Assembly: GCA_028698405.1 (NCBI GenBank)
Contig: JAQVDF010000028.1
Coordinates: 1-10,526 of the forward strand
Length of the DNA stretch: 10,526 nt
Direction: 5' to 3'
Source of the DNA: Phenylobacterium sp.
GTDB taxonomy: Bacteria > Pseudomonadota > Alphaproteobacteria > Caulobacterales > Caulobacteraceae
Each line of letters opens with the position of its first letter. Within the stretch, counting starts at the first letter, position 1. A program made the translations under genes and the position numbers. The notes beneath the pieces are model-generated. The model saw only the letters and a program-made list of their open reading frames with translations, made no database searches and was not told the DNA's origin. This document shows positions 1 through 8,502 of this stretch, one piece after another.

Positions 1-21
1 GGGAATGCGGAAGGAGATCAT
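1..21 (-). CDS. Start of dihydrolipoamide acyltransferase (E2), partial
   Basis: Only the first seven codons lie in the window. They read M-I-S-F-R-I-P on the minus strand from an ATG at 21-19 and run off the left edge. E2 subunits of pyruvate-type dehydrogenase complexes often begin with an M-x-x-F-R-M-P-x-L-G motif that opens the lipoyl domain, and these residues fit it. The ATG lies three bases after the stop of the E1 gene, so the two are almost certainly co-transcribed. No Shine-Dalgarno sequence is visible, which suggests translation coupled to E1. The identification rests on seven residues plus the position directly after E1; it is an inference. Confidence 0.5.
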
Positions 22-24
22 GGC

Positions 25-2024
25 TCAGGCGCGGCCGCAGCCGCTCGTGGCCGCGCGCACGATCTGGGCCGGCTGGGGCAGGGCGGCTTCCTCCAGATGG
101 CGCGCGTAGGGAATCGGAACTTCCTCGCTGCAGACGCGGGCGAGCGGCGCGTCGAGCTCGTAGAAGGCCTTCTCGGCGATGCGCATGCCGATCTCCGCCG
201 CGAGCGAGCCGGAGCGCCAGCCTTCGTCCACGATCACGGCCCGCCTCGTCTTCGTCACCGACGCCAGGATCGCCGCCTCGTCGAGGGGCCTGAGCACGCG
301 AAGGTCCAACACCTCGGCTTCGATTCCCTCCCTGGCCAATGTTTCGGCCGCTTCCAGCGTCTTCCAGAGCGAGCCGCCATAGGTGATCAGGCTGACATCC
401 TTGCCGACGCGGCGCACCGCGGCCTTGTCGATGTCGACGGGACCTGCGTCGTCGGCTAGCAGGCCGGTGCGATTGTAGAGCATCACGTGCTCGAAAATCA
501 GCACGGGATCGGGGTCCTGCAGCGCGGTCCACAGCATGCCGCGCGCGTCCTCCAGCGTGGCGGGCGTCAGGACCCGCAAGCCGGGGACGTGGGCGTACCA
601 GCCTTCCAGGCTGTGCGAATGCTGGGCGGCGAGCTGGCGCCCAGCGCCGGTGGCCATCCGGATCACCAGCGGGCAGCCGAACTGGTTGCCGGACATGTGG
701 CGGATGGTGGCGGCGTTGTTGAGGATCTGATCCAGCGCCAGGAGGCTGAAGTTGACGGTCATGATCTCGACGATCGGCCGCACGCCCGCCATGGCGGCGC
801 CGAGGCCCGCGCCGGTGAAGCCGGCCTCCGAGAGCGGCGTATCGCGGATCCGGTCGGGTCCGAACTCATCCAGCAGGCCCTTGGAGACGGCGTAGCAGCC
901 GCCGTAGCGGCCCACGTCCTCGCCCATCAGGAACACCCGCTGGTCGCGGAGGATCGCGTCGCGGATCGCCTGGCGCACGGCCTCGCGATAGGTGGTCTCA
1001 TGCGCCGGACCGCCGGCGGGAGCGGGCGACGGGGGCGGCGGCCGCTCCGGCGCCGTCACGAATCTGGCGAGCTCCTCGACCGGCTCGAGCGGCGCGGCTT
1101 CGGCATAGGCGGCGGCCGCTTCGACCTCGGCGGCGACCTCGGTCTCGATCGCCTCCACGTCGGCGGCATGGACGAGGTTGGCGGACAGCGCCCAGTCGCG
1201 GAACCGGCGGATCGGGTCCTTGGACTTCCAGGCCTCCACCTCGGCCTTGTCCCGGTAGAGCTGGGCGTCGAACATCGAGTGCGCACGGAAGCGATAGGTG
1301 CTGCACTCCAGGAAATAGGGCTCGCCGGTCCGGCGGATCTCGGCGAGCGCCCGGCGGGCGGCGACCTCCACGGCGACCACGTCCATGCCGTCGACGACGT
1401 CGGAGGCGATGCGATAGCTCTCCGCCTTCTTGTGGATGTCGGTCTCGGATTCCGAGCGCTCCAGCGCCGTACCCATGGCGTAGAGGTTGTTCTCGCAAAC
1501 GAAGAGCACCGGCAGCTTCCAAAGCGCCGCCAAGTTGAGGCTCTCGTGGAACTCACCCTCGGCGACCGCGCCCTCACCAAAGAAGCAGGTGGCGACGGAG
1601 CCGTCCTTGGAGATTTTCGCGCCGAGCGCCAGGCCAACCGCGACGGGGATCCCGCCGCCCACGATGGCGTTGCCGCCGAAGAAGTTGGCCGCCCCGCCGA
1701 ACAGGTGCATGGAGCCGCCGCGCCCGCCGCTGCAGCCGCTTGCCTTACCGTACATCTCGGCCAGGATTGCGTTCATTGCGACACCCCGGACGAGCGCGTG
1801 GCCGTGCTCGCGGTAGGTGGCCACGATCCGGTCGCGCGGCTCCAGGAGCGGGATGACGCCGACGGCGATCGCCTCCTCGCCGTCATAGAGGTGGAGGAAG
1901 CCGCGGATTTTCTCCTCGGAGTAGACCTCGGCGCACTTCTCCTCGAAAGCGCGGATGCGGATCATGTGTCTCAGGAGGTCGAGCACATGGGCGCGCGACA
2001 GGCGCGGCTTGAGCGCGGTCTCGG

Positions 2025-2028
<4 letters not shown>
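25..2028 (-). CDS. Fused alpha/beta thiamine-diphosphate dehydrogenase E1 (pyruvate/acetoin type)
   Basis: A 667-aa protein joins E1 alpha (about residues 10-325) and E1 beta (about 345-660) through a proline-rich linker (329-342). It is expected to decarboxylate a 2-oxo acid on thiamine diphosphate and pass the acyl group to lipoyl-E2 in the cytoplasm. The alpha half has [11 protein letters not shown] (72-82), the cofactor motif [13 protein letters not shown] (151-163) ending in ENN (179-181), with GEG in place of the usual GDG, and [10 protein letters not shown] (245-254). The beta half has the active-site stretch [17 protein letters not shown] (467-483) and a C-terminal transketolase-like domain. 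The usual alphaproteobacterial pyruvate E1 beta carries an N-terminal lipoyl domain, which is absent here. Its ATG overlaps the ligase stop (ATGA), and GAGGAG lies just upstream. Pyruvate is the likeliest substrate; acetoin or a branched-chain oxo acid is possible. Confidence 0.9.
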
Positions 2029-3784
<1,756 letters not shown>

Positions 3785-3788
<4 letters not shown>

Positions 3789-4009
3789 GGCCGCGCCACT
3801 TGAAGATAGATGCGCACGTTCACCACGCCGGGCAGCCGCGATACGCCCTGGTCGATCGCGATGCGGCGCATCTCGCTTCCCGCGACGCCGAACAGGGTGA
3901 CGACGCCGCGGCGGGTCAGGGTGGCCACGGGAGCGCCGTCTCTCAGGCGCGCCACTTCCGCCGTGACCGCGTCCGCCAAGTGAGGGTGTGGGGGGTAAGG
4001 CGCGGCCAC
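3785..4009 (-). CDS. Small single-BON-domain protein
   Basis: From a GTG at 4009 this encodes 74 aa. The core [17 protein letters not shown] followed by the ending [14 protein letters not shown] has the beta-alpha-beta pattern of a BON domain, a fold thought to bind phospholipid or other surfaces. There is no signal peptide from this start. The frame is open further upstream, but that part overlaps the lipoprotein gene and is arginine/proline-rich shadow sequence, so the GTG 13 bp after the lipoprotein stop was chosen. A TTG at V-T-A-E-V (LADAV) is another option. Its TGA overlaps the GTG of the ligase gene by 4 bp, so it probably precedes acs and pdh in one transcript. Its function is unknown; a regulatory CBS-BON-like role is only a guess. 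Confidence 0.6.
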
Positions 4010-4022
4010 GGCGGGGACGCCG

Positions 4023-4568
4023 TCACCCGCCCGCGGCCGGCATTGGCCGGCGCTTGTCGGTGATCGTGTCGAGGAGTTCCTTGGCGCCGGGCGCGGCGGA
4101 GTCGCCGATATGCCAGCCCGAAGGGCAGGGGCCGAGGCGCCGGTAGCGGCGGACCTGTTCGTATTTCGGCCCCTTCCGGTCCTGCCGCGTGGCCGCCATC
4201 TGCACCGAGAAGTCGCTGGCCGGGTCGCCCGTCGTAACCGCGCCGACCCGATAGAGCTGGTCGTCGGCCCGGCAGAGCGCAGAGTAGGTCCCATCCTCGC
4301 GGTCGCCGCCCTTGACGCGCACGCAGGGCTTGCCATCCACCTCCGGCGCAGGCCGGGCGAACCCGGCCCGCAAGGCGCCGTCGGCGCAGATATCGACGCG
4401 GCTGACGGCCTTGTCGCCGCTCATCACCTCGATGCTCCAGAGCGCAGGTCGCTCCACGCCGGGAGCGGCGGCCTGGGGCGTGGCAGTCGCTTCCGGCTTC
4501 CGCTCACAGGCCGAGAGGCTGAACACGATCGCGATGAGGGTGGCGGAACGGAGGTTGAACGTGTGCAT
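4023..4568 (-). CDS. DUF3617-like lipoprotein
   Basis: A 181-aa protein starts at ATG 4568, preceded by AGGAG at 7 bp. The frame is open for 21 more codons upstream, but those would bury the signal peptide. Residues 1-20 form a type II signal sequence with lipobox L-S-A-C, so Cys21 is the likely lipidated residue of a periplasm-facing lipoprotein. The ending RYRRLGPCPSGWHIGD and the scattered conserved cysteines (CADG, KPCV, ALCR, GPCP) fit the DUF3617 family, common in Caulobacterales and Sphingomonadales and of unknown function. The family call comes from memory of the motif pattern. It lies 103 bp downstream of a 59-aa gene and 13 bp before the small BON gene. Confidence 0.7.
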   Translation of the reverse strand: MHTFNLRSATLIAIVFSLSACERKPEATATPQAAAPGVERPALWSIEVMSGDKAVSRVDICADGALRAGFARPAPEVDGKPCVRVKGGDREDGTYSALCRADDQLYRVGAVTTGDPASDFSVQMAATRQDRKGPKYEQVRRYRRLGPCPSGWHIGDSAAPGAKELLDTITDKRRPMPAAGG

Positions 4569-4671
4569 GATCGGCTCCTGCGGATGGGTAAGCGTGCGCC
4601 GTGTGCGGAGGCCGGCATTGAGCCGTATCAAGATGCGCGGACGGCCAAACCGGCGACGATTCCCGGTGCTG

Positions 4672-4851
4672 CTAGTTCCCGCCCTGGTCTATCCGAGAAT
4701 CTTGCGGCGCATCGGCATCGCCGTGTCGCGCGAGCTTGCGTTCCTCCTCCGCGAGCAGCATTTCGACAGTGCGCCGGCGTGCAGGATCGACGTTCTGCGC
4801 AAGCAGCGCTCTGAAGCGGCGAATGTTCTCTGTCAGCGTGAACCTGCTCAT
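4672..4851 (-). CDS. Small conserved hypothetical protein (59 aa)
   Basis: A 59-aa highly charged protein starts at ATG 4851. Its helical body includes SRFTLTENIRRFRALLAQ and then MLLAEEERKLAR. Short proteins of this style, with an N-I-x-R-F/Y-R-x-L-L element followed by L-L-A-E-E-E, are frequent in alphaproteobacterial genomes and have no assigned function. The frame extends upstream to 4908, but the extra 19 residues are arginine-rich and not convincing, and the family normally starts near M-S-x-x. The Shine-Dalgarno is weak (GGGG region). There is no transmembrane segment or signal peptide. I cannot name a function. Confidence 0.6.
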   Translation of the reverse strand: MSRFTLTENIRRFRALLAQNVDPARRRTVEMLLAEEERKLARHGDADAPQDSRIDQGGN

Positions 4852-5006
4852 CGCAAGCCCCGTTCGAACGCCCCGACGGACTCGTTGCGATCGCCGTGAC
4901 GCTCCCACGAAACCTACGACGGCGCGACAATTGAAGATAGCGCGCTGGGCTATCGCTCGCCAACTTTTGAGGTGAGGGGTAGCGGCCTCGGGCGGCCACT
5001 GACCGA
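4852..5006. other. Intergenic stretch between two small frames
   Basis: These 155 bases upstream of the 59-aa gene show no convincing protein. They contain a 6-bp inverted repeat, GATAGC (4936-4941) and GCTATC (4949-4954), and a local dip in GC content (about 4925-4980), which suits a promoter region for the 59-aa gene, but I find no clear -35/-10 pair or FNR box. Confidence 0.3.
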
Positions 5007-5156
5007 CTAAGGGACGGGATAGCCGCTCTCATCCGTGTCGGGCTGCACGGCGCCCGGGGGCGGGGTCAGCCGGTTCGCCACCTCGCCGACGCCGGGCAGG
5101 GTCCGGCGCGCTTCTACGAACGGGCCCCGCGCGTTCGCGTCGTCCCAGCGCAACAC
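5007..5156 (-). CDS. Possible small protein or fragment downstream of prs
   Basis: From a GTG at 5156 a 49-aa frame ends at TAG 5009-5007, with nearly every codon ending in G or C, as in the real genes nearby. It contains FVEARRTLPGVGEVANRLTP, which loosely recalls the last strand of a BON domain. The same frame is open upstream back to the prs stop codon (TGA 5201-5199). It is therefore either a short separate gene, a remnant of a longer gene, or a C-terminal tail cut off from the PRPP synthase. No Shine-Dalgarno is obvious before the GTG. Support is codon pattern only. Confidence 0.35.
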   Translation of the reverse strand: MLRWDDANARGPFVEARRTLPGVGEVANRLTPPPGAVQPDTDESGYPVP

Positions 5157-5198
5157 ATCGCGGACTGGCGCGCAGCCATCCGGCTCAATGCGTACGGC

Positions 5199-6233
5199 TC
5201 AGAAGACCAGCAGGTCGGTGAGCGCGCGGCCGGCGGCGAGCCGGCCGATCGCCTCGGCCAGGAGCGGCGCCGAGGGAAGGACATCGAGCTTCCCGAGCAA
5301 GGGCGAGCCGGCCAGGCGGAAGGGCGGCACTGTGTCAGTGACGACGATCCGCGCCACCGCGGGGTCGGCCAGCGCCTCTCCGGCGCCCGGCATGAACAGT
5401 CCGTGGGCCGCCAGCGCGATGACCCGCCGGGCCCCGGCCGCCCTGGCGGCGCGGGCTGCGCGCACGATTGTGCCGCCCGTGCTGATCAGGTCATCGACCA
5501 GCAGCACGGTGGCGTCCCCGACATCCCCGACCAGCAGGTCGCCCGTGACCACGCCCGCGCTGCGGTGCTTGTCCGCGAACGCCTTACCGACGGGGCGGCC
5601 GATGCGTCCCTCGAGCGCTTCCCGAAACAGCTCCGCCCGCTTGGCGCCGCCGGGGTCGGGCGACAGGACGCAGAGTGGCCCCTCGTCGTGGTGCAGGGCG
5701 TATGAGACGAAAGGCGGCGCGGCGGAGAGGGTGACGCTGCGGCCGCGGAAGGCGTTCTCGAAGGCGGCGGGGTTGTGGACCTCCAGCGAAACGAGGACGT
5801 CCGTCCCCACCGCCTCGAACAAAGCTCCCACGTAGCGCGTGGTCACCGGATCGAAGGGCTTGGTGCGGCGGTCCTTGCGCGCGTAGCAGAGATAGGGCGC
5901 CACGGCAGTGACGCGCGCGGCCCCGGCGTCCTTGAGGGCGCCGACGAAGAACAGCAGCCGGCAGAGCTTATCGTTGGCGCTCTGGTCGGGGCCGCCGTGC
6001 AGGCTCTGGATGACGTAGCAGTCGGCGCCGCCCACGCTCTGCAGCGGACGCGCCTTGTGCTCCCCATCCTCAAACCCCCGTTCCTCGTGCGCCGCAAGCG
6101 GCCGGCCGAGCGCGGTGGCGACGGCCGCGCCCAGGGCGGCGGTCGCATCGAGGGCGAACAGCTGGACGTCGCCGGCCAGGGCGGGCGGAGCCGCGCCGTA
6201 TTCGGGCGACCAGAGGCCGGGACGGTCGCTCAT
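5199..6233 (-). CDS. prs: Ribose-phosphate pyrophosphokinase (PRPP synthase)
   Basis: A 344-aa cytoplasmic enzyme that makes PRPP from ribose 5-phosphate and ATP. Visible motifs are GFEDGEHKARPL (53-64), matching the family's F-x-D-G-E; the catalytic flexible loop ARKDRRTKPFDPVTTRYV (118-135); LEVHN (150-154), in place of the common D-L-H-A; SPDPGGAKRA (191-200); and the PRPP-binding loop VLLVDDLISTGGT (243-255). The divergent sequence and the extra N-terminal 25 residues suggest the second, accessory PRPP synthase found in some proteobacteria rather than the housekeeping one; that is inference. Its ATG overlaps the stop of the nicotinamidase-like gene (ATGA). Coupling to a nicotinamidase suggests PRPP supply for NAD salvage, since nicotinate phosphoribosyltransferase consumes PRPP. 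Confidence 0.9.
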   Translation of the reverse strand: MSDRPGLWSPEYGAAPPALAGDVQLFALDATAALGAAVATALGRPLAAHEERGFEDGEHKARPLQSVGGADCYVIQSLHGGPDQSANDKLCRLLFFVGALKDAGAARVTAVAPYLCYARKDRRTKPFDPVTTRYVGALFEAVGTDVLVSLEVHNPAAFENAFRGRSVTLSAAPPFVSYALHHDEGPLCVLSPDPGGAKRAELFREALEGRIGRPVGKAFADKHRSAGVVTGDLLVGDVGDATVLLVDDLISTGGTIVRAARAARAAGARRVIALAAHGLFMPGAGEALADPAVARIVVTDTVPPFRLAGSPLLGKLDVLPSAPLLAEAIGRLAAGRALTDLLVF

Positions 6234-6826
6234 GCCGGCGCCATGGGCCGGCTCACGTCCCAGCTCGAAGCCAACCGCGCCCCGGAGATCTCGAGCCGCC
6301 GCCGCGCCGATTCCGCTGAGCCCTCGACATCGAGCGCCCGGCAGGCGTCCTCGATCACCACCACTTCGAAGCCCCGCCGGCGGGCGTCCTCCGCCGACCA
6401 GAGCACGCAGTAGTCGAACGCGAGTCCGGCGATGAACAGCCGGCTGAAGCCGCGCTCGCCGAGGTAGCCGGCAAGTCCGGTCGGCGTGCGCCGGTCGTTC
6501 TCGAAGAAGGCCGAGTAGGAGTCGACCTGCCGGCGGAAGCCTTTCCGGAGAACAAGCTCCGCGCGCACGACCTCGAGCTCTGGGTGGAAATCCGCGCCCG
6601 CAGTGCCCTGGACGCAGTGGTCCGGCCAGAGAATCTGTTCGCCGTAGGGAAGAGTGATCGTGTCATAGGCCGCGCGGCCAAGGTGTGCGGACGCGAACGA
6701 CTGGTGGTCGCGCGGATGCACGCCACGCACGGCGACGCCTGCTTGCCGCAGGCGCGGCGCCAGAGCGGCCACCTTCCGCGCGCCCTCCTCAGTGTCGTAG
6801 GTATCGATCAGCAGGGTCAGCCCCAT
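6230..6826 (-). CDS. pncA: Nicotinamidase-like protein with chimeric N-terminus
   Basis: A 198-aa frame. From about residue 36 it follows nicotinamidase (nicotinamide to nicotinate): HPRDHQSFAS (37-46), WPDHCVQGTAGADFHPEL (67-84), the lysine region LRKGF (93-97), DSYSAFFEN (102-110) and the nucleophile region IAGLAFDYCV with Cys140. The first 35 residues do not fit: the family's opening V-D-V-Q-N-D-F, which supplies the catalytic Asp, is missing, and the metal-binding Asp two residues before the first His is Gly. Instead, TLLIDTYDTEEGARKV followed by VRGV resembles an internal segment of nicotinate phosphoribosyltransferase. The frame starts 2 bp after the 57-aa gene, without a clear Shine-Dalgarno. 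As read it is probably inactive: an internal deletion fusing two NAD-salvage genes, or an assembly error. Confidence 0.75.
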   Translation of the reverse strand: MGLTLLIDTYDTEEGARKVAALAPRLRQAGVAVRGVHPRDHQSFASAHLGRAAYDTITLPYGEQILWPDHCVQGTAGADFHPELEVVRAELVLRKGFRRQVDSYSAFFENDRRTPTGLAGYLGERGFSRLFIAGLAFDYCVLWSAEDARRRGFEVVVIEDACRALDVEGSAESARRRLEISGARLASSWDVSRPMAPA

Positions 6827-6828
6827 GG

Positions 6829-7002
6829 CTAGGGCGTCCAGGACGGAGGGTCGCTCGCCGGGAACGACTCGACGCCGGCCTCCTCGACGGGGTCGATCGG
6901 CGGCTGGCTCGGGTCACGCGCCTGCGTCGGCGGCGACCGGGTGTCCCGCCTCGGCCCGCGCTTCCCGCCTGGGCGATCCCTCGATGATTTGCCGCCCTGC
7001 AT
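6829..7002 (-). CDS. 57-aa protein with conserved ESFPASDPPSWTP tail
   Basis: The ATG at 7002 is preceded by GGAGG at 5 bp, a good ribosome binding site, and the frame ends at TAG 6831-6829. The N-terminal half is basic and disordered-looking (rich in R, G, P). The C-terminal part reads IDPVEEAGVESFPASDPP and ends S-W-T-P, a signature I recognise from many very short uncharacterised proteobacterial proteins. It lies 21 bp after the three-BON gene and 2 bp before the nicotinamidase-like frame, so it belongs to the same transcript. It has no signal peptide or membrane segment. Function unknown. Confidence 0.75.
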   Translation of the reverse strand: MQGGKSSRDRPGGKRGPRRDTRSPPTQARDPSQPPIDPVEEAGVESFPASDPPSWTP

Positions 7003-7023
7003 GCCGCCCTCCGCTCGTGCGTC

Positions 7024-7782
7024 TCAGGTCGCCGGCCGGACTTCGATCTCATCGACCACATCGTCCACGCCCAGGACGCGCCAGGCCTCCTCCTCCGCGG
7101 CCGCCCGCGCCTCTTCGGAATGCACAAGACCCGTCAGGCGCACAGCGTCGCCGAAGACGCCCACCTTGATCTGGGCGTCGTCGAAGAGCGGATGGCCGTC
7201 GAGAGCTTCGCGCACCGCCTCCTCAAGCTGGTCCGGCCCATCGTCCTCTGGTGGCTCGACGGCAAGGCCGTTGACGACGTCGCGCACCCCCGCGGTGCGC
7301 CAGGCCATCGCGCCGGCCAGCCGCTTGCGCACCAGGCTGGGTGCAGTCCCGTCCAACGTCACGACGCCGCCGCGCACCTCGATCGTCAAGCGCCCGCGCG
7401 GCGCGGCCGGCGGCGCGACCACGATCTCGCGGCGCTCGACTAGCGGGCTGGCATCGAGGTCCTGCTCGACAATGAAATCCTCGAAGCGCGGGTCGGCGGC
7501 GAACATCTTCCCGAGCCGGGAGCGGATGGCGCTGTCGCCGACCGGCGGCGCCTGGACGTGCAGCCGATCCACCAAGCCCTGCGCCCCGCTGGCGATGGCG
7601 GCGATCCGCAGCGCCTGCTTCTTCGTCGCGACGTCGCGCGCCTCGCCCTCGATCAGCAGGACGCCCGTCTCGTCGCAGACAAGGTGTTCGAGCCGCAATT
7701 CGGAGCCACGGAAAGTGCGCGCGAGCGCGGCTCGCGCGGCGTGAGTCATGGCCGCAGCGTCAGGGGCAAGGCTCTCAGGCAT
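7024..7782 (-). CDS. Three-BON-domain protein
   Basis: A 252-aa protein with three BON-like units: about residues 14-78 (GVLLIEGEARD, then GAQGLVDRLHV), 84-176 (GVVTLDGTAPS, then GVRDVVNGLAV, with an insertion in its first half) and 184-248 (DAVRLTGLVHS, then GVDDVVDEIEV). BON domains occur in periplasmic stress proteins such as OsmY and in secretins. No signal peptide is seen from this start, so it may be cytoplasmic or membrane-peripheral. The start is ATG 7782 with a weak AGG element. It appears to be first in the transcript containing the 57-aa gene, the nicotinamidase-like gene and prs. A promoter and an FNR-like box lie upstream. Confidence 0.8.
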   Translation of the reverse strand: MPESLAPDAAAMTHAARAALARTFRGSELRLEHLVCDETGVLLIEGEARDVATKKQALRIAAIASGAQGLVDRLHVQAPPVGDSAIRSRLGKMFAADPRFEDFIVEQDLDASPLVERREIVVAPPAAPRGRLTIEVRGGVVTLDGTAPSLVRKRLAGAMAWRTAGVRDVVNGLAVEPPEDDGPDQLEEAVREALDGHPLFDDAQIKVGVFGDAVRLTGLVHSEEARAAAEEEAWRVLGVDDVVDEIEVRPAT

Positions 7783-7821
7783 GACCTAACTCGACTTCCG
7801 TGCGGCGATCCCACCTTGGGC

Positions 7822-7849
7822 ATTATGTCCGGTTGCGGGATTCAGCCAA
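7822..7849 (-). promoter_or_regulatory. Candidate promoter of the BON-pncA-prs transcript
   Basis: On the minus strand, TTGGCT (7849-7844) and CATAAT (7827-7822) are separated by 16 bp, an acceptable -35/-10 pair. Transcription would start near 7815, about 33 bp before the BON gene ATG. The weak FNR-like box centred at 7874.5 would then sit about 60 bp upstream, near the class I activator position. Confidence 0.35.
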
Positions 7850-7867
7850 CGTGGGCCGCAACGAGCA

Positions 7868-7881
7868 TTGATCACCGTCAC
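7868..7881. promoter_or_regulatory. Weak FNR/FixK-like box
   Basis: TTGATCACCGTCAC matches the TTGAT-N4-ATCAA consensus at 8 of 10 defined positions. It is placed about 92 bp upstream of the BON gene start and 60 bp upstream of the predicted transcription start. Confidence 0.3.
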
Positions 7882-8003
7882 GTCGAAGTTCAACACCCAA
7901 TTCCACCGCCGGTTTCCGGCGAGCCCGATGTGGAGAGCGCCAATGACCGAGAGAACGGGGCAGGTCGGCGCGCCGGATCGCCCGCCATCCCACCCGCGGA
8001 GAA

Positions 8004-8017
8004 TTGAGACGCATCAA
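8004..8017. promoter_or_regulatory. FNR/FixK box (exact TTGA-N6-TCAA)
   Basis: TTGAGACGCATCAA is an exact TTGA-N6-TCAA site. Its centre (8010.5) is about 55 bp before the ATG at 8066. An activator at -41.5 would put the transcription start near 8052, so it could serve that plus-strand frame. The regulator encoded at 9258-8503 has the matching E-x-x-S-R recognition residues. Confidence 0.55.
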
Positions 8018-8065
8018 GGCCGCCATCTCGCGCCGCCCTGAGTTCGCGGCATCTGGAGCACGCCT

Positions 8066-8290
8066 ATGTCCTCCACCCCCAAGGCCGACCAGGCGCCCAA
8101 GTCGCTCGCCCGCGCGGCAAGCCCAAGCGGCCGGAGAGTTCTACCGCGAGTGCTGGTCCGCATCCCGCGTTCCTGGCGTGGCTCCTGCGAGATGTGCGCC
8201 TTCCTTCGCGCGGCGGCCGGGGCGATCCTGGAGTTCCTGCTGAGCCGGTCGCCCGCAGGCCCAGCAGGCGGTGAACGGAGGGGGCGGTGA
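8066..8290 (+). CDS. Possible small protein, perhaps broken
   Basis: The ATG at 8066 has GGAG about 9 bp upstream and an FNR-type box 55 bp upstream. The first 16 codons (MSSTPKADQAPKSLAR) almost all end in G or C, like real genes here. From about 8116 the pattern fails in this frame and a neighbouring frame looks better, which suggests a frameshift or a junction. As read it gives 74 aa with a hydrophobic patch AAAGAILEFLL. I recognise no family. Confidence 0.25.
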   Translation: MSSTPKADQAPKSLARAASPSGRRVLPRVLVRIPRSWRGSCEMCAFLRAAAGAILEFLLSRSPAGPAGGERRGR

Positions 8291-8472
8291 ACGACGTCGC
8301 CGTCCGACCAAGCGCGTCCCCGGGCGCAGCCGTCGTGCACAATTCCGATGTGGCCGCGATCCTCTATCGGCTAGGCCCGGCCGCTTCGCGGACATTGACC
8401 AGAGTCAAGGCTGCACGGCGGGGGCAGGCCAGCGGTTCGCTGCGGTTTTGGCCGTCAAATCAGACGTGCTGA
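8287..8472 (+). CDS. Possible N-terminal gene remnant (61 aa)
   Basis: A GTG at 8287 follows a strong GGAGGGG ribosome binding site. The first 26 codons, ending VVHNSDVAAIL, have GC-rich third positions. The H-N-S-D-V-A-A-I-L part faintly recalls the start of PolX-type DNA polymerases, but that is weak. After about 8364 the codon pattern disappears and the frame runs through the palindromic FNR box at 8395, an unlikely place for coding sequence. A truncated gene start is the best reading. Confidence 0.3.
   Translation: MNDVAVRPSASPGAAVVHNSDVAAILYRLGPAASRTLTRVKAARRGQASGSLRFWPSNQTC
8395..8408. promoter_or_regulatory. FNR/FixK box (perfect palindrome)
   Basis: TTGACCAGAGTCAA is TTGAC-N4-GTCAA, a perfect 5+5 palindrome and an exact TTGA-N6-TCAA core. 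No clear gene starts at a suitable distance on either strand: the regulator gene is convergent on the right and only doubtful frames lie to the left. The gene it once served may be lost or rearranged. Confidence 0.55.
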
Positions 8473-8474
8473 TT
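8458..8474 (-). terminator. Weak hairpin after the regulator gene
   Basis: AATCAG and CTGATT form a 6-bp stem around a 5-base loop, 29 bp downstream of the regulator stop on the minus strand. The stem is AT-rich and only a short T run (TTT) follows, so termination here is doubtful. Confidence 0.2.
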
Positions 8475-8502
8475 ATCCTAGAATGGGGTGTGAACTGGCG
8501 AC

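Larger units (their letters stand above)
7783..8502. other. 720-bp control region with broken small frames
   Basis: No full-size gene is convincing between the BON gene and the regulator. The stretch holds one weak and two exact FNR-type boxes, a minus-strand promoter candidate, and two plus-strand starts with Shine-Dalgarno-like sequences (8066 and 8287) whose codon pattern fades after 16-26 codons. A further 32-aa frame (7943-8041) has GGAG upstream but unremarkable content. The rest shows nothing I can name. Confidence 0.5.

Noticed and set aside
4936..4954. Short inverted repeat GATAGC/GCTATC as a terminator or operator
   Set aside because: Only 6 bp, no T run, and no known operator pattern.
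5035..5835. Plus-strand 266-aa frame opposite prs
   Set aside because: Serine/arginine/proline-rich shadow of the PRPP synthase gene.
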